Source: Bdellovibrionia bacterium (GTDB lineage: Bacteria; Bdellovibrionota; Bdellovibrionia; Bdellovibrionales; JAGQZY01). From it: a DNA stretch of 64,000 bases. Positions 34,812 through 43,426 of the stretch are shown piece by piece. The translations under genes were made by a program, and so were the position numbers. Where the stretch lies: positions 310,001-374,000 of the forward strand of contig JAUICP010000005.1 of NCBI GenBank assembly GCA_030427805.1, written 5' to 3'. How positions within the stretch are numbered: position 1 is the first letter of the stretch; the number at the start of each line of letters is the position of its first letter. Below the pieces are notes generated by a model. That model made no database searches, was not told the DNA's origin, and worked only from the letters and a program-made list of their open reading frames with translations.

Positions 34812-35762
34812 ATGGATTACGTACCAATTAGAACAAGCACCCTTCGAGGAGACCAAAAAACCGGTTTTGATATCTACATTAAAATCGCTTCTAAATACAT
34901 TCTTTACATTCGCGAGGGAGCATCTTTTGAAGGGGCCCGACTGAGTAAACTCAAAGAAAAGAAGTTAAAGAAACTGTACATTCTCAGTGATAAAGAAGAG
35001 AACTATAGAACCTACTTGTCAGCCAATATAGAAAGGGCTTTTGACAAGAGCTCCGGCCAACCGATCGAAGAAAGAGGCCGAGTTATACAAGGCCTACAAG
35101 AGTCTCAATGTGATGAGATTATGGAAGACCCTACTAATGAGATTCAATATCAAATTGCTAAAAAAGGCGCGGGTCGTTTTGCTGAATTTCTAATGGCTGA
35201 AAATAAGGCAGTACAATCGATTCTCAATGTGACTAATGATGAGAAATCGATTGCCGCCCACGGTGTTGCTGTATCAACTTATGCCGTAGCTCTCGCTGAG
35301 AAGCTTGGATATAAAGATAACGAGACACTCAAGCAACTCGCACTCGGTGCGCTCATTCACGATATCGGTCACACAGAAAGCGAAGTCCCATTTGGTAGTC
35401 TTTACGAAGAAATGGATGCGACAAAACTAAAAGCCTATCAGGAGCATCCCTTTAAAGGGGGCCACAAGGTCAAGGAACAAAACCATTTCGATCGCAATGT
35501 GATCGAAATCATTCTCCAGCACGAAGAAACAGCCGACGGAACGGGTTATCCCAAAAAACTCAATGAGAATAAAATGAATCCTTTGGCATTGATCGTTGGA
35601 ACTGCGAACTTTCTCGATCGCATGATGACTTTTGAGGGTGTGTCCGAAAAAGATGCCGCCAAAGAAATCATGGTACGCGGACTTTCAAAGTACCCACTCC
35701 AACACCTCCAGCACTTGCAAGCCATCATCAAAGAGGTCTATGTAAACTCAAACGCCAGTTAG
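34812..35762 (+). CDS. HD-GYP-domain protein
   Basis: A 316-residue protein. The N-terminal half is an uncharacterised domain; the C-terminal half is an HD-GYP domain with HDIGH (about residue 184; the usual form is HDxGK) and HEETADGTGYPKKL, holding the GYP motif. HD-GYP proteins hydrolyse cyclic di-GMP. The Lys of HDxGK is His here and could affect activity, while the metal-binding His/Asp pairs appear kept. AAGGA lies seven bases before ATG 34812. Divergent from the Hpt-like gene, 36 bases away. Confidence 0.88.
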   Translation: MDYVPIRTSTLRGDQKTGFDIYIKIASKYILYIREGASFEGARLSKLKEKKLKKLYILSDKEENYRTYLSANIERAFDKSSGQPIEERGRVIQGLQESQCDEIMEDPTNEIQYQIAKKGAGRFAEFLMAENKAVQSILNVTNDEKSIAAHGVAVSTYAVALAEKLGYKDNETLKQLALGALIHDIGHTESEVPFGSLYEEMDATKLKAYQEHPFKGGHKVKEQNHFDRNVIEIILQHEETADGTGYPKKLNENKMNPLALIVGTANFLDRMMTFEGVSEKDAAKEIMVRGLSKYPLQHLQHLQAIIKEVYVNSNAS

Positions 35763-35792
35763 AGAGTCAGCAATTCCCATAAAATCCAAAGG

Positions 35793-35821
35793 AGCGATGT
35801 CATTGTGCATCGCTTTTTTTT
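35793..35821 (+). terminator. Rho-independent terminator
   Basis: Stem AGCGATG/CATCGCT with an eight-base loop, followed by eight T residues. It terminates the HD-GYP gene. Confidence 0.88.
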
Positions 35822-35949
35822 CAAGATCTCCGGCTCTAAACAACTATTCGCCGCATCGATCCAGGAATTTCAAACTAGCCCTTCCCTAAGTGAAAACCAG
35901 TTGGTAGGCTTTGCTTCAGTTTAAAATTAATATTTAAGGAGTCGAAACA

Positions 35950-36528
35950 ATGGCTATTGAATTACCAGAGTTACCTTTCGCGATGGATGCTCTTCAACCT
36001 CATATTTCTAAAGAAACTCTCGAGTTTCACTATGGCAAACATCACAAAGCCTACGTAACAAAGTTAAATGCTGGCATTGAAGGAACTGAATTTGCCAACA
36101 TGTCTTTGGAAGATATTATTAAAAAGTCCGACGGTGGAATTTTCAATAATGCTGCCCAAGTTTTCAATCACACTTTCTATTGGAATTGTCTCTCACCGAA
36201 TGGTGGTGGCGAAGCAACTGGGCCTCTCGGCGATGCCATCAAAAAGAGCTTCGGATCATTTGATGAGTTTAAAAAGCAATTCACGCAAGCGGCGGCGACT
36301 CAATTTGGATCTGGCTGGGCATGGCTTTGCCAAAAATCCGATGGAAGTTTGACGATCGAGCAAACGGCCAACGCTGGTTGCCCTATTACTCATGATTTAA
36401 AACCCATCCTTACTTGTGATGTATGGGAGCACGCCTATTACATCGATTATAGAAATGCGCGCCCGGATTACATTGAACACTTCTGGAGCCTAGTAAACTG
36501 GGACTTCTGTAATAGTCAGTTCAATTAA
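35950..36528 (+). CDS. sodB: Iron superoxide dismutase
   Basis: A 192-residue Fe-type SOD. Metal ligands are visible: His in LEFHYGKHH, His in FNHTFYW, and Asp and His in DVWEHAYY. AAQVFNHTFYW and AATQFGSGWAWL are hallmarks of the iron form. It removes superoxide in the cytoplasm. The length is normal and there is no signal peptide. ATTTAAGGAGTCGAAACA ribosome site precedes the ATG. Confidence 0.97.
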   Translation: MAIELPELPFAMDALQPHISKETLEFHYGKHHKAYVTKLNAGIEGTEFANMSLEDIIKKSDGGIFNNAAQVFNHTFYWNCLSPNGGGEATGPLGDAIKKSFGSFDEFKKQFTQAAATQFGSGWAWLCQKSDGSLTIEQTANAGCPITHDLKPILTCDVWEHAYYIDYRNARPDYIEHFWSLVNWDFCNSQFN

Positions 36529-36554
36529 TAATGACGAAATAACGAAAAATGTTG

Positions 36555-36575
36555 CGCAGAGCTAATCGCTCTGCG
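36555..36575 (+). terminator. Probable terminator hairpin after sodB
   Basis: An 8-bp stem CGCAGAGC/GCTCTGCG around TAATC, extended by mostly paired flanks and followed by TAATATTTG. The T run is weak, so termination may be partial. Confidence 0.6.
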
Positions 36576-36648
36576 TAATATTTGCTTACCGTCAAAGCCT
36601 TTTCCTTTATTGACCTAAGCCCTGGCTCCGGGTAATGACCTGCTAGGT

Positions 36649-37221
36649 ATGGTCAAATTTAAGCTCATTCTCATCCTCATTTTAACTTCAATTTTGCCCC
36701 CTATGGCACTAGCCATCGAAGGCATTATTATGCGGACTGGGAACCAGCAGCTTATCTATTTATCTGACGGTAGCTCCTACCCTGTTTCAGGCAACTCTCA
36801 CAGCAGTAGAACGGCCCTCAATCGTTTAAATAACGGAGACTATATCTATGGGGATGGCCGCCTCGAATACTCCTCAGGAACCATCGTCATGGAAACTGTA
36901 GACGTCGTCGGACTCAATAATTTATTGGGAGCCTGGGTCGGCAGCCAAGATACCAATATTTTCGATTTTGTGAGCTTCAAAAACCTCAAGATCTATACTC
37001 GAAAACAAAACCAAAACTTTAGTTCTATTCCACAGAACTGGCACTATTGGGTAACACCTGGAGACCTAGGCAGCTGGTCGATATTTATTTCGAAACGCGA
37101 TCAAGTTCTTTACGGCAGTCTCGGTTTTACAAATAACCATCTCAGGATCTCGATCTACAACCCTGGTGGTGAGTATCTGTACAACGACCGGGTCATCCCC
37201 ATCTCGGCACCCCGAGATTAG
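36649..37221 (+). CDS. Secreted protein, unknown function
   Basis: A 190-residue protein with a signal peptide (hydrophobic core about residues 4-20, cut after ALA). The mature part is rich in Asn, Ser and Tyr, with no cysteine and no recognised domain. It ends 8 bases before the arginase-family gene and could be the first gene of that operon, although it shares no obvious role. Confidence 0.65.
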   Translation: MVKFKLILILILTSILPPMALAIEGIIMRTGNQQLIYLSDGSSYPVSGNSHSSRTALNRLNNGDYIYGDGRLEYSSGTIVMETVDVVGLNNLLGAWVGSQDTNIFDFVSFKNLKIYTRKQNQNFSSIPQNWHYWVTPGDLGSWSIFISKRDQVLYGSLGFTNNHLRISIYNPGGEYLYNDRVIPISAPRD

Positions 37222-37229
37222 AGGCTATT

Positions 37230-38216
37230 ATGATGGCCTTTCATACGACCAATCCTAGCCTTTTCTTTTCGAAGAACGATCGGGCTGATATTCGCCTGGG
37301 AGAAATTTGCCAAAGAATTGATTATTCCGGGGGTCTTGTTGAACTTAAAGATGTTCTTAAAAGTCACGATAAGCAAAAGCAGCACTATTATTTAGCCGGC
37401 TATCCAGACGACAAGGGTATTGAACTCAACGGTGGGCGGGTCGGCGCTAGAGAAGCTCCAGATACGATACGTAAATTTCTCTACAAAATGACACCCTCTG
37501 CGCAAAGCGAAAGTCATAGTTTCTATGATATTGGAAATTTAGAAACTTCTAAAGAACTGGAAGAGAGACACGACACCGCCAGGCGATTCGTCAAAGCCTG
37601 TTTAGAAAATTCTGGAAACTTTATCGGACTCGGTGGAGGGCACGACTACGCTTATCCCGACGGAGCTGGTTTTCTCCAACATCTCGAGGACAGCAAAAAC
37701 AAAAAGCGGCCCGTCGTACTCAATTTCGATGCTCACTTGGATGTTCGCCCCTCAGACCGAGGTCTTTCGAGCGGCACACCCTTTTTTAGATTAATTAAAG
37801 ACTTTCCAGACCAATTTGATTTTTATGAGATCGGGATTCAATCCCACTGTAATAGTCCAAATCACATTCAATGGGCAAAAGACCACAACGTAAAAATTCT
37901 CAATTTCGAAAAACTCAATCGATCCGGAAAATCCCTGGTTGAATCTATTCAGAAAAAGTTTTCTAAGAAAGACGAGGGACGTCCCTGTTACCTTTCTATC
38001 GATATTGATGGGTTTTCATCGGCTTTTGCAATGGGTTGCAGTCAAAGCTGGGCCACTGGTTTGACCCCAAATGACTTTTTCCCCTGCCTTGCCTGGCTCA
38101 GGGAATTTTTCGATATTCGAGTTCTCGGTATATATGAGGTTTCGCCTCCCCTTGATCTAGATGATCGAACATCAAAATTGGCCGCCCAAATTATTTACAG
38201 CTATTTAAATTTTTAA
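37230..38216 (+). CDS. Arginase-family hydrolase (formimidoylglutamase-like)
   Basis: A 328-residue ureohydrolase. The di-manganese ligands are in GGGHDYAYPDG, NFDAHLDVR and LSIDIDGF. The GGGHD form, with Gly before His, is closer to formimidoylglutamase (HutG) than to arginase (usually GGDHS). It probably hydrolyses formiminoglutamate or another guanidino/formimino compound. No hut genes are nearby; instead it begins an operon with a threonine aldolase, an AsmA-like protein and tryptophan dioxygenase (spacings 10, -4, -4). Confidence 0.85.
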   Translation: MMAFHTTNPSLFFSKNDRADIRLGEICQRIDYSGGLVELKDVLKSHDKQKQHYYLAGYPDDKGIELNGGRVGAREAPDTIRKFLYKMTPSAQSESHSFYDIGNLETSKELEERHDTARRFVKACLENSGNFIGLGGGHDYAYPDGAGFLQHLEDSKNKKRPVVLNFDAHLDVRPSDRGLSSGTPFFRLIKDFPDQFDFYEIGIQSHCNSPNHIQWAKDHNVKILNFEKLNRSGKSLVESIQKKFSKKDEGRPCYLSIDIDGFSSAFAMGCSQSWATGLTPNDFFPCLAWLREFFDIRVLGIYEVSPPLDLDDRTSKLAAQIIYSYLNF

Positions 38217-38226
38217 AGGGAGAACC

Positions 38227-39255
38227 ATGCGAGGCTTTGGCAGTGATAACCACGCGACAGTACATCCCGAATTACTTGCCGCAATTAACGACGCTAATTT
38301 AAACCATGCACCCAGCTATGGAACTGATGACTGGACGGATTCAGCAAATAAAAAAATAAGATCTATTTTTGGAACTGAATGGCATCCATTCTTTGTTTTT
38401 AATGGCACAGCAGCCAATGTTTTATCCCTTGGCAGTCACCTTGAAAGTTTTCATAGCGTCGCTTGTGCAGACGTCAGTCACCTCAACGTCGATGAATGTG
38501 GGGCTCCCGAAAAAATTGCTGGAGTAAAACTCATTCCCCTTAAGAGTCACCTCGGGAAGGTCTCTGTCGACACTATCGAAGAGGTAAGAATTCGTCTAGG
38601 CGATCAACATTTTTCGCAATTAAAAATGGTGTCGATCACACAACCGACAGAACTTGGTACCGTTTACTCATTGGAAGAAATTAAGGCGATCGCTTCCTAT
38701 TGTCAGAAACATGAATTACTTCTTCATCTCGATGGAACTCGATTTTTTAACGCCTGTATAAGCCTTGATTGCGAGGCTCCCGACATAGCTCGCTATTTCG
38801 ATGTCATCTCACTCGGTGGAACAAAAAATGGCTTTATGATGGGTGAAGCGGTATTAGTGAAAAATCCTGAAAGAGCAAAAGTATTTAAATTTTTCAGGAA
38901 GCAGTACTTACAACTCCCTTCTAAAACTCGCTTTATTTCTTGCCAATTTGCGCGCTACTTTACTAATGAACTCTATCTAAAAATCGCAGCACACTCATGC
39001 TCTATGGCTAAACAACTTGAACAACGAGTACGCGAAGTCCCTTTTATGGACATTTTATACCCTGTTGAGAGCAATGCTGTTTTTGCTCGTTTCCCTAAAA
39101 AGTTTCTAAAGAAGATGCGGGAAAAATACTTTTTTTATGTTTGGGACGAAAATGATTTTAGCGTTCGCCTTATGACTTCATGGGATACCACAGAAGAAGA
39201 CATTGAGGGGTTTTATAATCAGGCTATGGAACTGACACGGGAGACTTCACTTTGA
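38227..39255 (+). CDS. Threonine aldolase family (PLP enzyme)
   Basis: A 342-residue fold-type I PLP enzyme of the low-specificity threonine aldolase group. SDNHATVHPE opens it, HLDGTRFFNA holds the PLP Asp, and SLGGTKNG holds the Lys that forms the Schiff base. It splits L-threonine into glycine and acetaldehyde, or acts on related beta-hydroxy amino acids. AAAGGGAGAACC is a clear ribosome site. Co-transcribed with the genes on both sides. Confidence 0.92.
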   Translation: MRGFGSDNHATVHPELLAAINDANLNHAPSYGTDDWTDSANKKIRSIFGTEWHPFFVFNGTAANVLSLGSHLESFHSVACADVSHLNVDECGAPEKIAGVKLIPLKSHLGKVSVDTIEEVRIRLGDQHFSQLKMVSITQPTELGTVYSLEEIKAIASYCQKHELLLHLDGTRFFNACISLDCEAPDIARYFDVISLGGTKNGFMMGEAVLVKNPERAKVFKFFRKQYLQLPSKTRFISCQFARYFTNELYLKIAAHSCSMAKQLEQRVREVPFMDILYPVESNAVFARFPKKFLKKMREKYFFYVWDENDFSVRLMTSWDTTEEDIEGFYNQAMELTRETSL

Positions 39256-39665
39256 AATTTGTGCTTTATACTTTTGCATTTCTATCCTCTCTTTTTACGC
39301 TTTTTGTTCTATGCCTATTGCTTTTACTTAATATCAACGGCGATCAGTGGCTTAAAGATGGCCTACAAAGTGAGATTAAAGATCAGTTTGGGGTCAACGC
39401 ACGAATTGAGTCGGCTCAATTCTCTCTCATAAAGCCTGGAATCGAAGTTCAGGGGTTTTATGCCCCAATACAATATCCTCCCTTGAAATTACGTTTTGAA
39501 AAATTTAGGATTGCCTTTAATTTTCAACTTCTCAACCTATTTGATGCTGATAAAGAGGTCCTCGATATGGACCTTGAGCTCAAAGAGCCCAGAATGAGTT
39601 TTGGGGCCCATGGAAACGAAGATGAAGTGAGTGCCGATGAACCTACACAGGACGGTGAACAATGA
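39252..39665 (+). CDS. Short AsmA-like membrane protein
   Basis: A 137-residue protein that starts with TTG in a TTGA overlap with the upstream stop. It has one membrane segment (residues 3-26) then a domain like the N-terminal part of AsmA/TamB proteins (INGDQWLKDGLQSEIKDQFG, IEVQGFYAP). Normal AsmA proteins are several times longer, so this is a mini form or a truncated relative. Its end overlaps kynA by four bases (ATGA), so translation is coupled. Confidence 0.65.
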   Translation: MKFVLYTFAFLSSLFTLFVLCLLLLLNINGDQWLKDGLQSEIKDQFGVNARIESAQFSLIKPGIEVQGFYAPIQYPPLKLRFEKFRIAFNFQLLNLFDADKEVLDMDLELKEPRMSFGAHGNEDEVSADEPTQDGEQ

Positions 39666-40756
39666 CAAAATACCCACCCATTAATTATTCCGACTATCTC
39701 CAGCTCGATAAAGTTTTAAACGCCCAAGACTTGCGGAGCGAGGAATATAATAAAAAGGCCCATGACGAACATCTCTTTATAATTATTCATCAAACCTACG
39801 AATTGTGGTTTAAACAAATTTTATTCGAAGTTGATTCGGTTTTAGAACTCTTTGGGCACGATCACTTTGATGAGTCCCACATGGGTATTGTAATCTCTCG
39901 GTTGAATCGAATCATCGAGATCGAACGGGTGCTCGTCGATCAAATTAATATTCTTGAAACTATGACTCCCCTGGATTTTCTCGACTTCAGAGATTTTCTC
40001 GTACCGGCTTCTGGATTTCAGAGCCTGCAGTTTCGACTCCTCGAAAACAAACTCGGTCTCGTTCCCGAAAAACGTCTTACCTATACAGAGAGCTACTATT
40101 CCGAAGCCCTTCGTGAAGATGAAAAGAAACACGTTCATGAGGCTGAAAAAGCCCCTTCTCTGTTTGAACGGGTCGAAGCATGGCTTGCTCGTACTCCTTT
40201 TCTTAAATCACCCGATTTTGATTTTTGGGGAGTTTATAAGGATGCTGTGATAAAAATGTTTCAGGACGAAGAAGAACTTATTAGAAATAATACGTCTCTG
40301 ACTGAGAAGGATATCGAAAACAATATTGAACAACTCGCAAAATCTCGAGAGATTTTTGATGGCCTCCTCGATAAAGACAAGTATCAAGAACTTCAAGACA
40401 AAGGGCAGTTCCGTCTTTCGTATGACGCCCTCCACGGAGCTCTTTTTATTCTACTCTATCGAGACGAACCAGCACTCCAACAGGCGTTCTCGTTCATTAC
40501 CTGCCTGCAAAACATCGATGAGCTGCTCACACAGTGGCGATACCGTCATTCCCTAATGGCCTTGCGTATGCTCGGCAGCAAGGTGGGGACAGGAGGCAGC
40601 TCTGGTCACAAGTACTTACGAGCTGCTACCGAAAAGCACAAAGTATTTCATGACTTCTTCAATTTAACGACCTACTTATTGCCACGCTCAGCTCTTCCAC
40701 AGTTACCTGAAAACTTTAAAAGAGAACTGAATTTTACATTTACTCATAAAAAATAG
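39662..40756 (+). CDS. kynA: Tryptophan 2,3-dioxygenase
   Basis: A 364-residue heme enzyme. EHLFIIIHQTYELWFKQIL at the start and QWRYRHSLMALRMLGSKVGTGGSSG near the C-terminus match TDO; the His in the latter is the heme ligand, and the GTGGSSG loop is close to the substrate. It converts L-tryptophan to N-formylkynurenine. At 364 residues it is nearer to the longer animal-type enzyme than to the roughly 280-residue bacterial form, with an insert around residues 130-240. Kynurenine formamidase is 1.3 kb away on the other strand. Confidence 0.95.
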   Translation: MTKYPPINYSDYLQLDKVLNAQDLRSEEYNKKAHDEHLFIIIHQTYELWFKQILFEVDSVLELFGHDHFDESHMGIVISRLNRIIEIERVLVDQINILETMTPLDFLDFRDFLVPASGFQSLQFRLLENKLGLVPEKRLTYTESYYSEALREDEKKHVHEAEKAPSLFERVEAWLARTPFLKSPDFDFWGVYKDAVIKMFQDEEELIRNNTSLTEKDIENNIEQLAKSREIFDGLLDKDKYQELQDKGQFRLSYDALHGALFILLYRDEPALQQAFSFITCLQNIDELLTQWRYRHSLMALRMLGSKVGTGGSSGHKYLRAATEKHKVFHDFFNLTTYLLPRSALPQLPENFKRELNFTFTHKK

Positions 40757-40793
40757 AGTCGTCCGCCATTGATTTCTCGAAAATCGACTGGGG

Positions 40794-41942
40794 CTAGATC
40801 CCTGGTCGATCCTTCAGGCGATAAAAGCTGTTGATGATATAGTGATAAAGAGCATCCGAAGCAGCAGAACTTAAATACTGTTCGCAAAAATTACCGGCGT
40901 ACCAATTGTCGGTAGCCTCAATCTCACCTTCTTGCAGTTCACATCGGCTATTAAGGGCGTCCACAACTTCTTCGAGACTAAAATTGCACTGAATATTGAT
41001 TGGCCGAGCAAACCGAATTTGAAATTCGACGGCCAATGCTTCGTCACATAAATTGGTTTCGGCAACAACATCGGCCTCTGCGATACCGATTTCAGGAAAA
41101 ATATCGACCCGTTGTTCCCGAGAGTCCTGCCCGACGCTCAATAAATCGTCTCGAATGTCATCTTGATAGGAGAGTGTTATGAAACGAGCTTCATCATACT
41201 CGGGAACATTGTAGCGAGGTGGTTCATCGACTCTGTAGGTGAAGTAACTCGCTGAATAGACAAACTCATAGGTCTGTGTCGAAAAAAATGAAGCGGTGTC
41301 TGAGTTTTTCAGAACACGAAAGGACTCCGAAGGCTTGCGAACATAGTTTTGGATCGCGTAAAAGTAACTGGGGTATTCGGCCATTAAATCCAGATACTGG
41401 TGGCGTAAGCTCCGACAGCTCCTCGGAATCGAAGATACACTTAACTCTGAAGACTCTCCAATTCTTAAGCTATTTTGGTAATCAATAAGACTCTTTCTTA
41501 ATGATTTAATTTCTCGAAGTCGGTTATCAAGATTTTCATCTCCGACCAATTGAGGCCCTGTCAGACGACAAGAAGGACTTACTTGTTCCTGGGAAAAATT
41601 CTCTTTTTCATAAAGGCAACCTGAAAAGGTCTGAAACCTTGAGTTCGTCTCCACCAGGTCTTCGAAGTGGTCATAGTGGGTCAGGTTCGAAATACGCGCA
41701 TTGATAAAGGATCTATAGTTCTGAATAACTGATTCGACGACGGTATGAATCTTTGGAGCCCTGGCAAAGCTATCAAAACTATTAGAAAATCTCTGGATCG
41801 TCTCAACACCCTGACAGATTGAACCACCGTGAAGCCTAGAAACCTGAATTGTATCTTCGGTCCTGATTTGTTCTTGAGAGATATAGGCCTGAGACAATGA
41901 GCTCAAAATTGCTACAAGAAAGGTTAGAGCAAGAATTTTCAT
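40794..41942 (-). CDS. Secreted protein, unknown function
   Basis: I start at ATG 41942 (MKILALTF), after GTGAGATAT; the frame extends to 41966. A signal peptide is cut after SQA. The mature 365 residues are rich in Arg, Ser, Tyr and acidic residues, with about eleven cysteines, suggesting a disulfide-stabilised extracellular protein. No family is recognised. It converges with kynA, ending 38 bases from its stop. Confidence 0.7.
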   Translation of the reverse strand: MKILALTFLVAILSSLSQAYISQEQIRTEDTIQVSRLHGGSICQGVETIQRFSNSFDSFARAPKIHTVVESVIQNYRSFINARISNLTHYDHFEDLVETNSRFQTFSGCLYEKENFSQEQVSPSCRLTGPQLVGDENLDNRLREIKSLRKSLIDYQNSLRIGESSELSVSSIPRSCRSLRHQYLDLMAEYPSYFYAIQNYVRKPSESFRVLKNSDTASFFSTQTYEFVYSASYFTYRVDEPPRYNVPEYDEARFITLSYQDDIRDDLLSVGQDSREQRVDIFPEIGIAEADVVAETNLCDEALAVEFQIRFARPINIQCNFSLEEVVDALNSRCELQEGEIEATDNWYAGNFCEQYLSSAASDALYHYIINSFYRLKDRPGI

Positions 41943-42054
41943 ATATCTCACAGAGCATCTTTTCATTCATTTCATAGGGGCAATTTGAATGCCAGGTATA
42001 AAACGAAAAAGACTGCGGCAATACCTCCTAAACCGTTTAAATAAGGCGGGAATT

Positions 42055-42717
42055 TCAGTCACGTGCGGGATTAAGGGGCTCTTTTAGGTCACCCTGAGGC
42101 AGCAAAATTGCGCGGACGGGACTGGCATCCCCATCTTTGATCGGAAGCGGAAGACTGATCAAACTATACTCCCCTTCGGACACAGAGCTTAAAACGAGGC
42201 CTTCAAGGACAGAAACATCGTTTCGCAAAAGAGCTTGGTGACTTTCAAGCTTCTTAGAATCTTGGGGGTCAACTGAAGGGGTATCAATTCCAACAAGAAC
42301 AACCCCTCGCCCAGCAAGTTCATCAATAAGCTCCGGCGATAAACTATTAAAATCAGAATTCCAAGAGTTGGGATCGGGAAAGGAATTCGTCTTAAAAAGG
42401 ATCCGCGGTCGCTTAACCGCAGACATATCAATATCTTCGACTTTGATTCTCTCTCCTGCGGGCAGGCCCGTCACATCAAAAACTTGGCAAGCTCCAAAGT
42501 AAATTCTTAAATCCTTTTGCTCGATCCCCGGGGAATTGGCCCCGTAGTGATTAACAGCATCGCAGTGAGCGCCAATGTGCAAAGTCGTGGTCACCGATGA
42601 TAAACCAAGGTGATCACCTTTATCACAATCCATGTGAACTTTTCGTTCAAAAGATTGATCTCCTGGGAAGACGGCGGTCTTTTCACTAATCAAGGGACTA
42701 ATATCTATGATGATCAT
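42055..42717 (-). CDS. kynB: Kynurenine formamidase / arylformamidase (cyclase family)
   Basis: A 220-residue cyclase-family hydrolase. The zinc-binding motif appears as TTLHIGAHCDAVNHYG, with SPLISEKTAVFPGD at the start. KynB hydrolyses N-formylkynurenine to kynurenine, the step after TDO. The nearby kynA makes this assignment likely over other cyclase-family roles such as isatin hydrolase. No kynureninase gene is in the window. It directly follows the peroxiredoxin gene with one base of overlap, so the two are co-transcribed. Confidence 0.88.
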   Translation of the reverse strand: MIIIDISPLISEKTAVFPGDQSFERKVHMDCDKGDHLGLSSVTTTLHIGAHCDAVNHYGANSPGIEQKDLRIYFGACQVFDVTGLPAGERIKVEDIDMSAVKRPRILFKTNSFPDPNSWNSDFNSLSPELIDELAGRGVVLVGIDTPSVDPQDSKKLESHQALLRNDVSVLEGLVLSSVSEGEYSLISLPLPIKDGDASPVRAILLPQGDLKEPLNPARD

Positions 42718-43355
42718 TAGTTGTCCAAGCTTTCAAGAACCTCGGCAACATGCCCCTTTACTTTAACTTTTCTCCATTCCTTTGCGATCTTGCCACCTTT
42801 AATTAAAAAGGTACTGCGCTCCACACCCATGTACTTTCTTCCGTACATCGACTTCTCAACCCATACTCCAAATTTCTCACATAACTTTTTGTCTTCGTCG
42901 CTGATGAGCTCGAATGGAAATTTATATTTTTCTTTAAACTTGTCATGGGACTTTAAAGAGTCGGGGGACACCCCGTATATTTCAAACCCTTTAGACTTAA
43001 ACTTCTTGTATTGTGCCGTGAAATCTTGGCCCTCTAAGGTACACCCACTGGTGTTATCTTTAGGGTAAAAGTAGACAACAGCTTTTTTTAAGTCCGCCAA
43101 ATTAAGCGATGATCCACCCGTTACTGGAAACTTCCCCGAAGGAACCTTCTTACCTTCCATTTGGGCCCCACCGGTTTTTTTTGAAGAAACCTTTTTAGAG
43201 GACTTCTTTTTACCGGCCGCTTTCTTCGTCACCTTTTTTTTAGAGGTCTTCTTTGTGGTTTTTAGGCTGGTCTTTTTGGCGGCCTTCTTTTTGGTAGCTT
43301 TCTTACTGGCCTTTTTCTTTGTGGTCTTCTTCTTTACTGCTTTCTTTTTAGCCAT
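42717..43355 (-). CDS. Peroxiredoxin (Bcp type) with histone-H1-like Lys-rich N-terminus
   Basis: I start at ATG 43355, six bases after AGGAGG. The first 60 residues are almost only Lys, Ala, Thr and Ser in KKxxKK arrays, like the tails of histone H1 and of bacterial nucleoid proteins. The remaining 150 residues are a peroxiredoxin of the BCP/PrxQ type: YFYPKDNTSGCTLEGQDF carries the peroxidatic Cys, and the second Cys of EACxF is absent, so it is probably a one-Cys or atypical form. The tail likely binds DNA or other polyanions. It precedes kynB. Confidence 0.9.
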   Translation of the reverse strand: MAKKKAVKKKTTKKKASKKATKKKAAKKTSLKTTKKTSKKKVTKKAAGKKKSSKKVSSKKTGGAQMEGKKVPSGKFPVTGGSSLNLADLKKAVVYFYPKDNTSGCTLEGQDFTAQYKKFKSKGFEIYGVSPDSLKSHDKFKEKYKFPFELISDEDKKLCEKFGVWVEKSMYGRKYMGVERSTFLIKGGKIAKEWRKVKVKGHVAEVLESLDN

Positions 43356-43426
43356 GGGCGTCCTCCTGAAATCTTGAATTTGCCAATGCAATCATCTCAA
43401 GGCAAGATAAAATCAAGTGGGAGCCT

